Assembly (NCBI RefSeq): GCF_017495225.1
Contig: NZ_JAFEIG010000020.1
Coordinates: 496,001 to 560,000 of the forward strand
Reading direction: 5' to 3'
DNA: 64,000 nt
Source of the DNA: Daejeonella sp.
GTDB taxonomy: Bacteria > Bacteroidota > Bacteroidia > Sphingobacteriales > Sphingobacteriaceae
The position numbers were made by a program, and so were the translations under genes. Under the pieces are notes generated by a model. That model saw only the letters and a list, made by a program, of their open reading frames with translations, was not told the DNA's origin and ran no database searches. Shown in pieces: positions 39,026 through 48,611 of this stretch; position 1 is the first letter of the stretch, and the number at the start of each line of letters is the position of its first letter.

Positions 39026-39217
39026 TTAAACTGTTTCGATGTTTAATCCCTGCTTGTAAATAGCTTTTTTAACTTGCGTACGACGGGTGATTGATTTCTT
39101 CTCGTATGCCTGGCGGCTACGAAGTTCTCTTAATACACCGGTTTTTTCGAACTTCTTTTTAAAGCGCTTAAGTGCTTTATCCAATGATTCGCCGTCTTTT
39201 ACATTAATAATAATCAT
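39026..39217 (-). CDS. rpsU: Ribosomal protein S21
   Basis: A 63-residue basic protein of the 30S platform (IIINVKDGESLDKALKRFKK), with the usual Arg/Lys-rich C-terminal part (LRELRSRQAYEKKSITRRTQ). In Bacteroidota, S21 is implicated in hiding the anti-Shine-Dalgarno sequence of 16S rRNA. It lies immediately before xerC and is separated from acyl-CoA dehydrogenase by 127 bases. Confidence 0.95.
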   Translation of the reverse strand: MIIINVKDGESLDKALKRFKKKFEKTGVLRELRSRQAYEKKSITRRTQVKKAIYKQGLNIETV

Positions 39218-39344
39218 AATTTAAAGATACCCCCTTTCGGTTTCGAAATGCAAAAGTATGAATAAAATTGATTAATTAAAATTTAATCCAATAAAAAACG
39301 CTCAAAATCATAGCTTTAACGAACAAAACAATAACTCAATTAAA

Positions 39345-40517
39345 CTATCTCAATATTTCTCTTGAAATAACCAGTTTTTGAATCTCGGAAGTCCCCTCAC
39401 CTATAGTACACAACTTTGAATCTCTATAGAATTTTTCTACCGGAAAATCTTTGGTATAACCATATCCGCCAAAAATCTGCACAGCCTCTGTAGCCGTCCT
39501 AACACAAACTTCAGAAGCATAATATTTAGCCATAGCCGACTGCTTGGTAACATTTTTACCTCTATTTTTTAAATCAGCTGCCTGCATAATTAAAAGTTCT
39601 GCCGCCTCAATTTCTGTGGCCATATCAGCCAGTTTAAAAGATATTCCTTGGAAACTCGAAATCGGCTGACCAAATTGATAACGCTCTTTAGAATAATTAA
39701 TCGCAGCAGTTAAAGCCCCTTTTGCCATTCCTAAGGATAAAGCTGCGATAGAAATTCGACCACCATCTAAAATATACATCGCTTGTTTGAAACCCTCGCC
39801 TACATTACCTAATAAATTCTCTTTTGGAACTCGACAGTTATCAAATATCAATTCGGTAGTTTCTGAAGCTCGCATCCCAAGCTTATTTTCTTTTTTACCG
39901 TGAGTAAAACCTGGAGTACCTTTTTCAATTACCAAAGCAGAAATGCCTTTAGAATCACCCTTCTCCCCTGTTCTAACCATCACAACGGCAACATTTCCCG
40001 ATTTTCCATGGGTTATCCAGTTTTTAGAACCATTAACTACATAATGATCACCATCCAGAACAGCCGTAGTATTCATACCCATCGCATCAGAGCCTGTATT
40101 AGCCTCAGTGAGTCCCCATGCCCCTATCCATTCCGCACTAGCCAATTTAGGCAACCACTTTAGTTTTTGCTCTTCATTTCCGAAGGCCATGATATGACCG
40201 GTGCATAATGAATTATGTGCTGCAACTGATAATCCGATTGATCCACATACTTTGGAGATTTCTGAAATTACATGTACATACTCAAAATAGCCTAATCCGG
40301 AACCACCGTATTCTTCAGGGACTAGGACGCCCATCAGTCCTAATTCTCCCAATTTTTTGAATGTTTCAATAGGAAATGTTTGAGCTTCATCCCATTCCAT
40401 CACATGGGGACGGATATGTTTTTCAGTAAAATCGCGTACCATATCGATAATCATCAACTGATTTTCGGTTTGGTTGAAATTCATCCCATTAAAATCTTGA
40501 CTAATATTTGCTTGCAT
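39345..40517 (-). CDS. Acyl-CoA dehydrogenase
   Basis: A 390-residue FAD enzyme oxidising acyl-CoA to trans-2-enoyl-CoA in fatty-acid or branched-chain amino acid breakdown. The signatures [16 protein letters not shown] (FAD/acyl-binding) and [20 protein letters not shown] (C-terminal) are clear, with [11 protein letters not shown] at the end. A TTG at 40547 gives ten more residues but lies next to a near-match -7 element (TATACTTG), so the ATG at 40517 is preferred. Substrate length cannot be predicted. No electron-transfer flavoprotein genes are adjacent. Confidence 0.92.
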   Translation of the reverse strand: MQANISQDFNGMNFNQTENQLMIIDMVRDFTEKHIRPHVMEWDEAQTFPIETFKKLGELGLMGVLVPEEYGGSGLGYFEYVHVISEISKVCGSIGLSVAAHNSLCTGHIMAFGNEEQKLKWLPKLASAEWIGAWGLTEANTGSDAMGMNTTAVLDGDHYVVNGSKNWITHGKSGNVAVVMVRTGEKGDSKGISALVIEKGTPGFTHGKKENKLGMRASETTELIFDNCRVPKENLLGNVGEGFKQAMYILDGGRISIAALSLGMAKGALTAAINYSKERYQFGQPISSFQGISFKLADMATEIEAAELLIMQAADLKNRGKNVTKQSAMAKYYASEVCVRTATEAVQIFGGYGYTKDFPVEKFYRDSKLCTIGEGTSEIQKLVISREILR

Positions 40518-40661
40518 AAATAATTGGTTTTTTTGCAAGTATAACAATTAGAAAGCCAGATTTTTATGATAAAAACGATAGCTAAAAGTAGAACGAATCG
40601 GTTTCCGGTTCAATTTACATCAATAGGATTAATCAATTAGGAATTTAACGATAAATGATAA

Positions 40662-41189
40662 TTAATAGGATACGAGAGAAATAATATTATTTGACACTAA
40701 TTTGAGTTTTTCCTTTGCATTTAGAAAATCAAGGCTGATTACAAAGGCATAAGCGGCAACTTCACCGTCTAATTTCTGGACAAGGCGTGTAGCGGCGCTT
40801 ACAGTACCTCCAGTAGCAAGAAGGTCGTCGTGGACCAAAACCCTTTGCCCAGGACTAATCGCGTCTTCATGAAGCTCTAGAATGGCTGAGCCATATTCTA
40901 ATTCGCAGGGTTCTTCAATGGTTGTAAAAGGCAATTTCCCTTTTTTACGAATAGGAACAAAGGGGATTTGTAATCTATTCGCTAGCATTAATCCAAATAA
41001 AAAGCCTCTACTTTCAATTCCAGCAACCACATCTATTTTAATCCCTTCCAATTGCTTAACAAATTCATCAATTACTTCTGAACATAATTGAGCATCTTTT
41101 AAAATGGGAGTTATATCCTTAAAAACAATTCCAGGTTTTGGAAAATCGGCAATATCGCGAATAGCAGAATCGAGCTTTTTATTAATCAT
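40662..41189 (-). CDS. apt: Adenine phosphoribosyltransferase
   Basis: A 175-residue purine salvage enzyme converting adenine and PRPP to AMP. It has the PRPP-binding loop VLVHDDLLATGGT and the FKDITPILKD N-terminal motif, plus ESRGFLFG. It lies four bases downstream of the helix-hairpin-helix gene, so they are in one transcript, although no functional connection is known. Confidence 0.95.
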   Translation of the reverse strand: MINKKLDSAIRDIADFPKPGIVFKDITPILKDAQLCSEVIDEFVKQLEGIKIDVVAGIESRGFLFGLMLANRLQIPFVPIRKKGKLPFTTIEEPCELEYGSAILELHEDAISPGQRVLVHDDLLATGGTVSAATRLVQKLDGEVAAYAFVISLDFLNAKEKLKLVSNNIISLVSY

Positions 41190-41192
41190 AAT

Positions 41193-42098
41193 TTAAAATG
41201 CAAAGTATGGTTCAATTTTACGGATAATTTCTTCATTGAGAACCACAATTTTCTTTAAATCATCAATCGTTTTAAAATTACCATGCTGACGGCGGTATTG
41301 AATAAGAGCATTAATCTGTTTATAAGACAAATATGGCTGCTTTTTAAATTGCTCGAAAGTGGCAGTATTAACATTAATTTTTTGGATTAAATCGGCATCT
41401 ACTCTTATCTGATCTTTAATTTGAGAGAATTTGATAGAATCTATTCCATAGACTTCTTGCAATTGATCCAACTTATAAAAGCCTCCTAATCTATTTCTAA
41501 AGCGGATAATTCGAGAGGCAAAGGATGGACCTATACCACGGATCTTTAAAAGCGTGACAGAATCTGCAGCGTTAATTTCAATTACTGGAAATTGCGATTT
41601 TAAATTAGGGTGAGCAGCCTTCGAAAAGGCAATTTCCCTGGCGAATTTACGCTCAGATTTAATCTCTGCAATACGAATATAAGGCTCCAGCAATTGATAT
41701 TGGGATTCAGGTATCGAATAAATCCGCTTCAAATCTTCTTTTTTAAAAAATTTACCGCCTTTATTTACATAATTTCGCAGCACCTTGATTTGTTTGTCGG
41801 AAAGTCCCAGTTGTGCCCATTCACTATCTGAAATTCTATTTGGATCAAATTTGAAATATTGAATTTTAGTAATATTTAATTTGACATCATCTCCTAAGTT
41901 TAATTGAGAAGCATTTTTAAAAGATTCAGCTTCCCTTTTAAAGTTCTCAAAGTCATAACTTGGGACTTTAGCGAGCCTTTTAAAAACCCAGGGACTAGCT
42001 AAGACTATGATTATCAATGCAACAAGGAGAAAAACACCATTCAACTCCTTCTTAGAAAAACTTAAAAATGATTTTAAAAAAGTAATAATACCCTGCAT
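41193..42098 (-). CDS. Membrane-anchored helix-hairpin-helix protein, ComEA-like
   Basis: A 301-residue protein. One transmembrane segment near 17-36 (FLLVALIIIVLASPWVF) anchors it, with the rest probably outside the cytoplasm. Three helix-hairpin-helix pairs follow (about 110-150, 175-215 with LLKIRGIGPSFASRIIRFRN, and 245-300), typical of ComEA-type DNA-binding proteins. ComEA binds incoming DNA during natural transformation; having three pairs rather than one is distinctive but common in Bacteroidota. No other competence genes are adjacent, so a role in DNA uptake is only inferred. Confidence 0.85.
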   Translation of the reverse strand: MQGIITFLKSFLSFSKKELNGVFLLVALIIIVLASPWVFKRLAKVPSYDFENFKREAESFKNASQLNLGDDVKLNITKIQYFKFDPNRISDSEWAQLGLSDKQIKVLRNYVNKGGKFFKKEDLKRIYSIPESQYQLLEPYIRIAEIKSERKFAREIAFSKAAHPNLKSQFPVIEINAADSVTLLKIRGIGPSFASRIIRFRNRLGGFYKLDQLQEVYGIDSIKFSQIKDQIRVDADLIQKINVNTATFEQFKKQPYLSYKQINALIQYRRQHGNFKTIDDLKKIVVLNEEIIRKIEPYFAF

Positions 42099-42213
42099 AT
42101 TTTTAAAATTAAAATTTAAAAAATAGCTGTCCTTTTGAGTACCAGAGTCTTAATTTCTGGCATTGGGGGTATCTAAAGAGAAACAGATTACATAAAGATA
42201 ATCATAAAATAAT

Positions 42214-42221
42214 TAATTTTG
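42214..42221 (+). promoter_or_regulatory. -7 promoter element for the OlsF-like gene
   Basis: TAATTTTG is exact for TAnnTTTG and lies 25 bases before the ATG at 42247. Confidence 0.5.
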
Positions 42222-42246
42222 CGTTAAAGGACATTAATATCAGGAA

Positions 42247-44004
42247 ATGAAAATTATCAATAAACAGGAGTTCGCTGAAGCAACCAAGTTAAATAAATTT
42301 TACATGCCGGGCTTAGCATCCTTATTGATGGAAATAATGAAGATTAATGAAGTGAATGATGTTTTTGAGAAAGCAGAACATCTTCAGGGAATGGCATTCA
42401 TAGATAAAATCTTAAATATTATAGGGGTTTCAATTGAATTTGATGAGACTGAATTGAAGCACTTCCCAAAGGAAGGTGGTTTTATTGTAGTCGCAAATCA
42501 TCCTTATGGCGGTATTGAAGGCTTAATACTACTAAAGATTATGAGTTTAGTCAGACCCGACTCAAAGCTCATGGCTAATTTCTTGCTTAAAAAAATTCCG
42601 AATCTCTCCGAATCATTCATTGCTGTAAATCCGTTTGAGAATATTGAAAATAGTTCTAGCATAAGCGGAATAAAAACCACTATTCAACTGCTAAAATCGG
42701 GTGTCCCAATTGGAATATTCCCTGCCGGAGAGGTTTCAACTTATAAAACTAAAATTCAAAAAGTAACGGATAAACCTTGGAACCCCGTAGTTGGAAAATT
42801 GATAGAAAAGGTGAAGGTACCAGTTGTTCCTATTTATTTCCATGGCAATAACGGACTGTTATTCAATTTATTAGCTATGCTTCACCCTACACTTAGGACA
42901 GCAAAATTGCCTTCAGAGCTATTTAATAAGCAAGGTCAGACTATAAAATTAAGAATAGGAAAAGCGATTAACCCCTCAAAATTACCATTCAACACTAATT
43001 CCGCGAAACTTTTAGATTTTGTAAGAGCAAAAACCTATGCTTTAGGGTCGGGACTAGAAGATGAAAAAAACATTTTTTCTCCAAAGAACTTATTTAAGAT
43101 TAAGAGTACTCCGGAAACAATTATCAAAGAGTTACCTGTAGAAGTATTAGAGAAAGAAATTTCTAAACTTGAAGAACAAAAAATTTGTACTGAAGGCAAT
43201 TATGAAGTTTATATCTGTTCTGCATCTGGAATACCTAATTTGATAAAAGAAATTGGCCGATTAAGAGAAAAAACGTTTAGAGAGATTGGCGAAGGGACCA
43301 ATAAAGCCTTTGATCTTGATAAATATGATATAAATTATCATCATCTATTTATTTGGGATAAGGAATCAAAACTACTTGTAGGTGCATATAGAATTGGTAA
43401 GGGAGATGAACTATTTTTCAGCAGTGGTAAAAAAGGTTTTTATATCAGTGAGCTATTTAAAATAAAAAGAGAGTTTTACCCCATTTTAAACCAAAGTCTT
43501 GAATTGGGACGATCATGGATACGAAAGGAATACCAACAAAAGCCACTTCCACTTTTCTTATTATGGAGAGGGGTACTTCAATTTGTTTCTAAAAACTCGA
43601 ATTATAAATACCTTATCGGACCAGTTAGTATTAGTAATATCTTTTCCAAGCTTTCAAAGTCATTAATTGTAGATTTTATCCTTAAGAACAATTATGATTA
43701 TGAATTAGCCAATTATGTTAAGCCTAGGAAGAAATTCAGGCTAGATTTTTCCAAAATAGACAAAGATTTACTTAATGAAGCTGGCGAAACGATACAAGAT
43801 TTAGATACCTTGATTTCGGATATCGAAAGAAGTAATATGAGATTTCCAGTTTTATTAAGAAAGTACCTTTCTTTAAATGCGAAGATTATAAGTTTTAATA
43901 TTGATCCTAAATTTTCGGATTGTTTAGACGGATTTATGGTTTTAGATTTAGACTCAGTGCCCAAAGAATTAAAGGCGAAGGTGGGCGGAAATCTTATAGA
44001 TTAA
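42247..44004 (+). CDS. olsF: Fused lysophospholipid acyltransferase / GNAT acyltransferase, OlsF-like
   Basis: The protein has 585 residues and two domains. The N-terminal one (about 75-260) is a PlsC-type acyltransferase with the motif NHPYGGIEG (His85, Glu91) and FPAGEVSTYK. The C-terminal one (about 310-520) is a GNAT-like acyl-ACP N-acyltransferase (IGRLREKTFREIGEG, then ELGRSWIRKEYQ and FLLWRGVLQF), as in the OlsB/hemolysin-type family. The same fusion is described for OlsF of Serratia and Flavobacterium, which makes ornithine lipids from ornithine and two acyl groups. The Bacteroides relatives make glycine lipids, so the head group here is not certain. It should act at the inner membrane. 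Confidence 0.8.
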   Translation: MKIINKQEFAEATKLNKFYMPGLASLLMEIMKINEVNDVFEKAEHLQGMAFIDKILNIIGVSIEFDETELKHFPKEGGFIVVANHPYGGIEGLILLKIMSLVRPDSKLMANFLLKKIPNLSESFIAVNPFENIENSSSISGIKTTIQLLKSGVPIGIFPAGEVSTYKTKIQKVTDKPWNPVVGKLIEKVKVPVVPIYFHGNNGLLFNLLAMLHPTLRTAKLPSELFNKQGQTIKLRIGKAINPSKLPFNTNSAKLLDFVRAKTYALGSGLEDEKNIFSPKNLFKIKSTPETIIKELPVEVLEKEISKLEEQKICTEGNYEVYICSASGIPNLIKEIGRLREKTFREIGEGTNKAFDLDKYDINYHHLFIWDKESKLLVGAYRIGKGDELFFSSGKKGFYISELFKIKREFYPILNQSLELGRSWIRKEYQQKPLPLFLLWRGVLQFVSKNSNYKYLIGPVSISNIFSKLSKSLIVDFILKNNYDYELANYVKPRKKFRLDFSKIDKDLLNEAGETIQDLDTLISDIERSNMRFPVLLRKYLSLNAKIISFNIDPKFSDCLDGFMVLDLDSVPKELKAKVGGNLID

Positions 44005-44131
44005 TTGATCTTCAAGATGATCTCGTAAAATTTATGAGATAATATTTAACAGCTAATTTCAAACATCAACCTTTAATATACGAAGAAAAAATCACATTTC
44101 AAAGAAAAATCGGCAGAAACCGATTAAACAA

Positions 44132-44157
44132 AAAATACCCGCCTAGGCGGGTATTTT
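44132..44157. terminator. Bidirectional terminator
   Basis: AAAATACCCGCCT and AGGCGGGTATTTT form a near-perfect palindrome between the convergent OlsF-like gene and the beta-helix lipoprotein gene. T runs lie on both sides. Confidence 0.9.
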
Positions 44158-44184
44158 GATAAAGGCAATACAAATATTTAATTA

Positions 44185-45564
44185 TTAATAACCACTAGCA
44201 CCCTTAGTGAAGTTAAAGTTAGTCCAGCCTGCCATCCAATTAGTAGCTCCAAACGCACCACGGTAAGTAGTAGCAGTGAAGAAGCTATTTGACAAATCAC
44301 CCGCAAATGCAGCACCTGTTAATGCAGGTGAGCCTGTTTGTGGTAACATGTTAGGAATAGCTAAATTGAAAGGGTCTGTTAATTTTGCATCAGCAGTTGC
44401 TGAAAGAGTAATAGTAGCACTTGCCTCAGCTTTTGCCTTAACAGCATCTGCTGTTGAACCAGTCACCGCTACACCAGAAATTCTGTAAGTAGAGGCATTA
44501 GCATGCAATAGATTATTTTTGAATTCTGAAGTTGGATTAGTACCAACAAAACTATTATAAGTAGCATCAGACTCAAGCGAAAGTCCGCCTTTCATCCAAC
44601 CAATTAAAACCGAATTATTTAAAACAAATGTTGAAGATCTTCTAAACCTGTTTGCAAAATTATGGTTCTTAGAAGAAGTATTATCAGCATTTGGACCTAT
44701 AAAAGTAAAGTTTGAAAGTATAGGACGAGTAGTTGGAGTAGCAGTTGTTCCTGTGCCATCATTATCGCACTCAATTCCATTTCCTGTATCTCCACCATCA
44801 ATAAAGGAAGGATCTCTTAGCGTAACACCAAATTGAATTTTACCTCTGTAACCAAAATCGAAATCAAAATCATCATCAGCGGTAGCATAAGCGACTAGAT
44901 ATTTAGCATTTACTGTCCCACCAAAAATTTCGAATGCATCATCATTACCATAAGCAACTTGCACATACTCAATTGTAGTACCTGAACCTACACCGCCTAA
45001 AGTAAGACCGTTAATTTCAGAGTTTGGTTGAGAAGCAATACCCGCGAACTCAATACGTACATATTTTAATGTTCCAGAGTTATCATTATCTACAGTTCCA
45101 CCAAAGTTTTTACCTACACCACCTTCAATAGTTGGCTCAGTAGAACGATTAGTAGTTGCTTTACCAAGAATTACAATACCACCCCAATCTCCAGGATTAC
45201 GTTGCCCAACAGCTTTACCAGAGGTAAATACAACAGGTTTTGAAGCGGTTCCAAGTGCATTAATTTTAGCACCTCTTTCAATGATTAAAGCACCTTTATC
45301 GGCAACATCACTTTTAATGATTGCACCTGCAGCGATATTAATTTCACTTCCATCTTCAAAGTAAACATAACCTTTTAATGTAAATGTACCTTCTGGAACA
45401 TTCAAGATAGTGTTCTTGTAGACACCTGAAATAACTGCTCCATTTTGGAGAGTCAATGTTTGTTTACCATTTGTAGGTTCAGTTGGAGTAGTACTGTCCT
45501 TTTGACATGCAGCTGCTAATACAGTTAAAGCAAGGATTAATGTTTTCAGTTTAAATGATTTCAT
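44185..45564 (-). CDS. Predicted outer-membrane lipoprotein with beta-helix-like repeats
   Basis: A 459-residue protein. The signal ends in a lipobox (VLAAACQK, Cys at about 20), so it is a lipoprotein, probably in the outer membrane and surface-exposed. The rest is rich in Gly, Asn, Thr and short beta strands (GAIIKSDVADKGALIIERGA, GDWGGIVILGKA), resembling right-handed parallel beta-helix proteins. I do not recognise a catalytic motif. It is 76 bases downstream of a TonB-dependent receptor in the same direction, the common arrangement of an outer-membrane receptor with its surface lipoprotein partner; a role in capturing a nutrient is inferred. Confidence 0.75.
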   Translation of the reverse strand: MKSFKLKTLILALTVLAAACQKDSTTPTEPTNGKQTLTLQNGAVISGVYKNTILNVPEGTFTLKGYVYFEDGSEINIAAGAIIKSDVADKGALIIERGAKINALGTASKPVVFTSGKAVGQRNPGDWGGIVILGKATTNRSTEPTIEGGVGKNFGGTVDNDNSGTLKYVRIEFAGIASQPNSEINGLTLGGVGSGTTIEYVQVAYGNDDAFEIFGGTVNAKYLVAYATADDDFDFDFGYRGKIQFGVTLRDPSFIDGGDTGNGIECDNDGTGTTATPTTRPILSNFTFIGPNADNTSSKNHNFANRFRRSSTFVLNNSVLIGWMKGGLSLESDATYNSFVGTNPTSEFKNNLLHANASTYRISGVAVTGSTADAVKAKAEASATITLSATADAKLTDPFNLAIPNMLPQTGSPALTGAAFAGDLSNSFFTATTYRGAFGATNWMAGWTNFNFTKGASGY

Positions 45565-45640
45565 GGTCTTGTTTTATTTTTTTTTATAAAAGTAAAAGAC
45601 TAATGTTAGCTCAATTTTAAGCTTACATTAAATGTGATAC

Positions 45641-48448
45641 CTACTTTTTATTGTTTTTATTTAAGCCAATGTTATATGAAAAAGAAAGAGAAACGTTTGT
45701 TCCTAGCCTAGAAGAATTGATTAGACGATCTATTCCAGCACCTTCGTAAGCCTGTTTAGTATTCCCCTCATTGTTTTGGTAGAAAACAGTTGATTGATTT
45801 AATATATCCCCAATGTTAAGTTTAACTTCAGCACGAGATTTTAAAACTCTTTTGCTGATTTGAAGATCTATTACATCACGCGCGTTTTCATAAATATCTC
45901 CATAGCCTTGATATCCAACAAGGAAAATACGTTGACCAACACGGTTATAAACCGAAGTAAATGTAAGTTCAGTTTTAGGTGAGAAATACTGGAAACCAGC
46001 ATTAATCAAATAAGGCGACTGACCCTGTAGAGGTCTGTCAATACCTTCACCAAGTACTTTAGATTTAATATAGGAAGCATTAGCAAATGCCGTTAAGTTT
46101 GATAACCAGGCTTGATTGCCTAAAAAATCAAGTTTTTTACGAATATCTAATTCAAATCCTATAGAACTAGCTGAATTAGCATTTAGGTAATTTATACCTC
46201 TTACAACTGGAGTAGAATTTGAATTTACGCGTTGCTCAATTGGATCATTAAAGTTTTTATAGAATGCAGAAACGGTGAAGGTCTCGCCTGCTGAAGGGTA
46301 AACTTCATAACGTAAATCAGCATTTACAATTTTTGCACGTTTAAGTGCCGGATTTCCAGTAACTGAAGTCTGACTAATGAAATCATAATAATTAAACAAA
46401 GCAAGCTCTCTAAATTCAGGTCTAGAAACAGTTTGAGACCCCGATAATCGAACATTTGACTTTTCATTTAATTTATATGTCAAGTTTAATGAAGGCAGGA
46501 TATCAAGATTATCTTGTTTGGCAGCAACAGCCTGACCGGAAAAGTCAATTGCATTTAATGTTTGTGTAAAAGCCTCAATTCTAGCACCATATGAAAGTCT
46601 GAATTTTTCACCAAGCTTATTATCCAACATCAAGAAACCGGCATTTAAATCAGAATTTGCATTATAGTTATCGGTATTATTTGTAAAATCGTTTAAGATA
46701 TATCCATTTTCTCCGATATTTTTAGGAGCAAAAATTTGATCTTTAGGTAAACTACTTACAGAATTTTCAAAAACAGAAGGACCAACGAAAAGGTAATTGA
46801 AAATACGTGCATTGAATTCACGTTCCTTCATTTGTTTTAAAACACCTAATTTCAAGGTAGCTTGCTGATTAAACAGATCTAAAGGAATTGAAAGCGAGGT
46901 TTGACCACCAAAAGTATTTTCTTGCAAATCAGAGAAGAGTCTTCTAGTATTTCTATCAATTAATCTAAATGGTTCAGTTGAGCCCAATGAACGGCGATAA
47001 TCCATAGATCGTTGATCTGGTTGGTCACGTTCAACACGAGAATAGTTAAGGTTCCAGTTTAATTTCAATTGTTTTTCACCAATCTGATGCTCACCTTCTA
47101 ATTGTGAGTTCAATAAACTTTTTTGAGTTAAATCAGACACATTTAGACGAACATCTTGAATATTATCTGTTGTAAAACCTGTACGAGATGTATAATTATC
47201 TTCAAAACCCTGATTATACATTGTTTTGAACGCAAACTTGTTTGAACCTTTAACCAAGGCAAAGTTTGCTAGTAAACCTAAATTAGTGCTGAATTTAAAA
47301 ACATCCTCATCATACTCATAAAATGGTGTCCCAGAAAATTCATAATCTTTTCTTTCAGCAATAGCCATATTTTGTGAGTTTCTGTATGAAACAGATAAAA
47401 TACTACCAAAAGAACCACCGTTTTTTAAATCGGTTCTATTTCCCCAGGTAATTTGGTGATTTTGAGAAGGAATAGCAGGTGAAACAACTTCGCCATAAGC
47501 GTTTTTAAGCTGAGAAGAGAATTTGGCTTTTTCTGCCGTAGATAGCGGATTATATGCTTGGAATGAAGCAGGAAAGCCAGTTGGCAAACTTCGACTTCCA
47601 TCATCAAAGCCTAAAAAATCATATTTATTTCTTGAGTTTGAAGTAAAATCTTTAAAAGTAGACTGACTATTATAGCCGGTGCTAACAGATATATTTAAGA
47701 AGTTTTCTTCAGGTACATCACGTGTAATAACTTGAATAACACCACCAGCAAAATCTCCTGGAAGATCCGCAGAAGCTGTTTTATTAACAACGATACGATC
47801 AATTAAATTAGCTGGAATAATATCAAAAGAAAATGCCTTACGATCAGGTTCTGATGAAGGAAGCACTGCATTATTCAAAATAGATGAATTATATCTATCG
47901 GCTAAACCACGAATAATTACAAACTTATTGTCTTGGATACTTGCTCCACTCACACGCTTTAGCACTTCGGAAGTATTGCGGTCTGGAGTTCTTCTAATTA
48001 ACTCGGAGGTGATACCACTAGAAATACTAATATTATTTTTCTGCTGTGCGTACAAAGCACTGATACTTTCTTGTCTCACAGTAGCCGTAATTACAACTTC
48101 TTGAAGAGCAAGAGAAGAAGCTTCTTCCATTATTACATCTACATTGGTAGTTTTTCCAGAAAGAACCTCAATATCAGTAACATTCTTGGTTTGGTAACCT
48201 ACGTAAGAAAAGGTTAAGCTATATTTTCCTGGAGTAAGATTCCCAAGAGTAAACCTACCTTCAACATCTGTTGAAGCACCTAAATTTGCGCCAGTAATTT
48301 TTACGGTAAGTCCGATTAAAGTCTCTCCAGTTTTGGAGTCGGTTACTTTTCCTGAAATTTTACCATTTTGTTGGGCTTGAAGAGCTTGTGTACCTAAAAT
48401 TAACAAGAAGAAAAAGCCGAAGATTCTGATTAAATTGTTGTGTTTCAA
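45641..48448 (-). CDS. TonB-dependent outer-membrane receptor with carboxypeptidase-like N-domain
   Basis: A receptor of about 935 residues. From the TTG at 48448 the N-terminus is a perfect signal peptide (KHNNLIRIFGFFFLLILG, then TQALQAQ). A GTG at 48484 would precede this but lies upstream of the -7 element. The mature protein begins with a carboxypeptidase D-like domain (GKISGKVTDSKTGETLIG), as in SusC-like receptors, then a plug (EVVITATVRQES; RGLADRYNSSILNNAVLP) and a beta-barrel from about 230. It should import a substrate using TonB energy. No SusD partner is present; the beta-helix lipoprotein downstream takes that place. Substrate unknown. Confidence 0.9.
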   Translation of the reverse strand: MKHNNLIRIFGFFFLLILGTQALQAQQNGKISGKVTDSKTGETLIGLTVKITGANLGASTDVEGRFTLGNLTPGKYSLTFSYVGYQTKNVTDIEVLSGKTTNVDVIMEEASSLALQEVVITATVRQESISALYAQQKNNISISSGITSELIRRTPDRNTSEVLKRVSGASIQDNKFVIIRGLADRYNSSILNNAVLPSSEPDRKAFSFDIIPANLIDRIVVNKTASADLPGDFAGGVIQVITRDVPEENFLNISVSTGYNSQSTFKDFTSNSRNKYDFLGFDDGSRSLPTGFPASFQAYNPLSTAEKAKFSSQLKNAYGEVVSPAIPSQNHQITWGNRTDLKNGGSFGSILSVSYRNSQNMAIAERKDYEFSGTPFYEYDEDVFKFSTNLGLLANFALVKGSNKFAFKTMYNQGFEDNYTSRTGFTTDNIQDVRLNVSDLTQKSLLNSQLEGEHQIGEKQLKLNWNLNYSRVERDQPDQRSMDYRRSLGSTEPFRLIDRNTRRLFSDLQENTFGGQTSLSIPLDLFNQQATLKLGVLKQMKEREFNARIFNYLFVGPSVFENSVSSLPKDQIFAPKNIGENGYILNDFTNNTDNYNANSDLNAGFLMLDNKLGEKFRLSYGARIEAFTQTLNAIDFSGQAVAAKQDNLDILPSLNLTYKLNEKSNVRLSGSQTVSRPEFRELALFNYYDFISQTSVTGNPALKRAKIVNADLRYEVYPSAGETFTVSAFYKNFNDPIEQRVNSNSTPVVRGINYLNANSASSIGFELDIRKKLDFLGNQAWLSNLTAFANASYIKSKVLGEGIDRPLQGQSPYLINAGFQYFSPKTELTFTSVYNRVGQRIFLVGYQGYGDIYENARDVIDLQISKRVLKSRAEVKLNIGDILNQSTVFYQNNEGNTKQAYEGAGIDRLINSSRLGTNVSLSFSYNIGLNKNNKK

Positions 48449-48469
48449 TTGTCGAAGTTTTAATTTCAA

Positions 48470-48477
48470 CAAAAGTA
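48470..48477 (-). promoter_or_regulatory. -7 promoter element for the TonB receptor
   Basis: The minus strand reads TACTTTTG, exact for TAnnTTTG. It lies 21 bases before the TTG start proposed at 48448 and inside the longer open frame from GTG 48484. Confidence 0.6.
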
Positions 48478-48611
48478 TTAGCACAATGTTAACTCAGGAT
48501 TGCATTAGTATTATCCGTGAATTACTAATACATCAACTCAATGTAAAGTATGTTAAGTAAATATTAAGAGAATTGTAATTAATGGAATTTCAAGAGGATG
48601 AAAAAATAAAA

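Noticed and set aside
44109..44124. ATCGG/CCGAT hairpin before the terminator at 44132
   Set aside because: Five base pairs only and no T run; likely chance in AT-rich sequence.
48449..48484. GTG start for the TonB receptor at 48484
   Set aside because: It lies upstream of an exact -7 promoter element, and the extra residues spoil the signal peptide.
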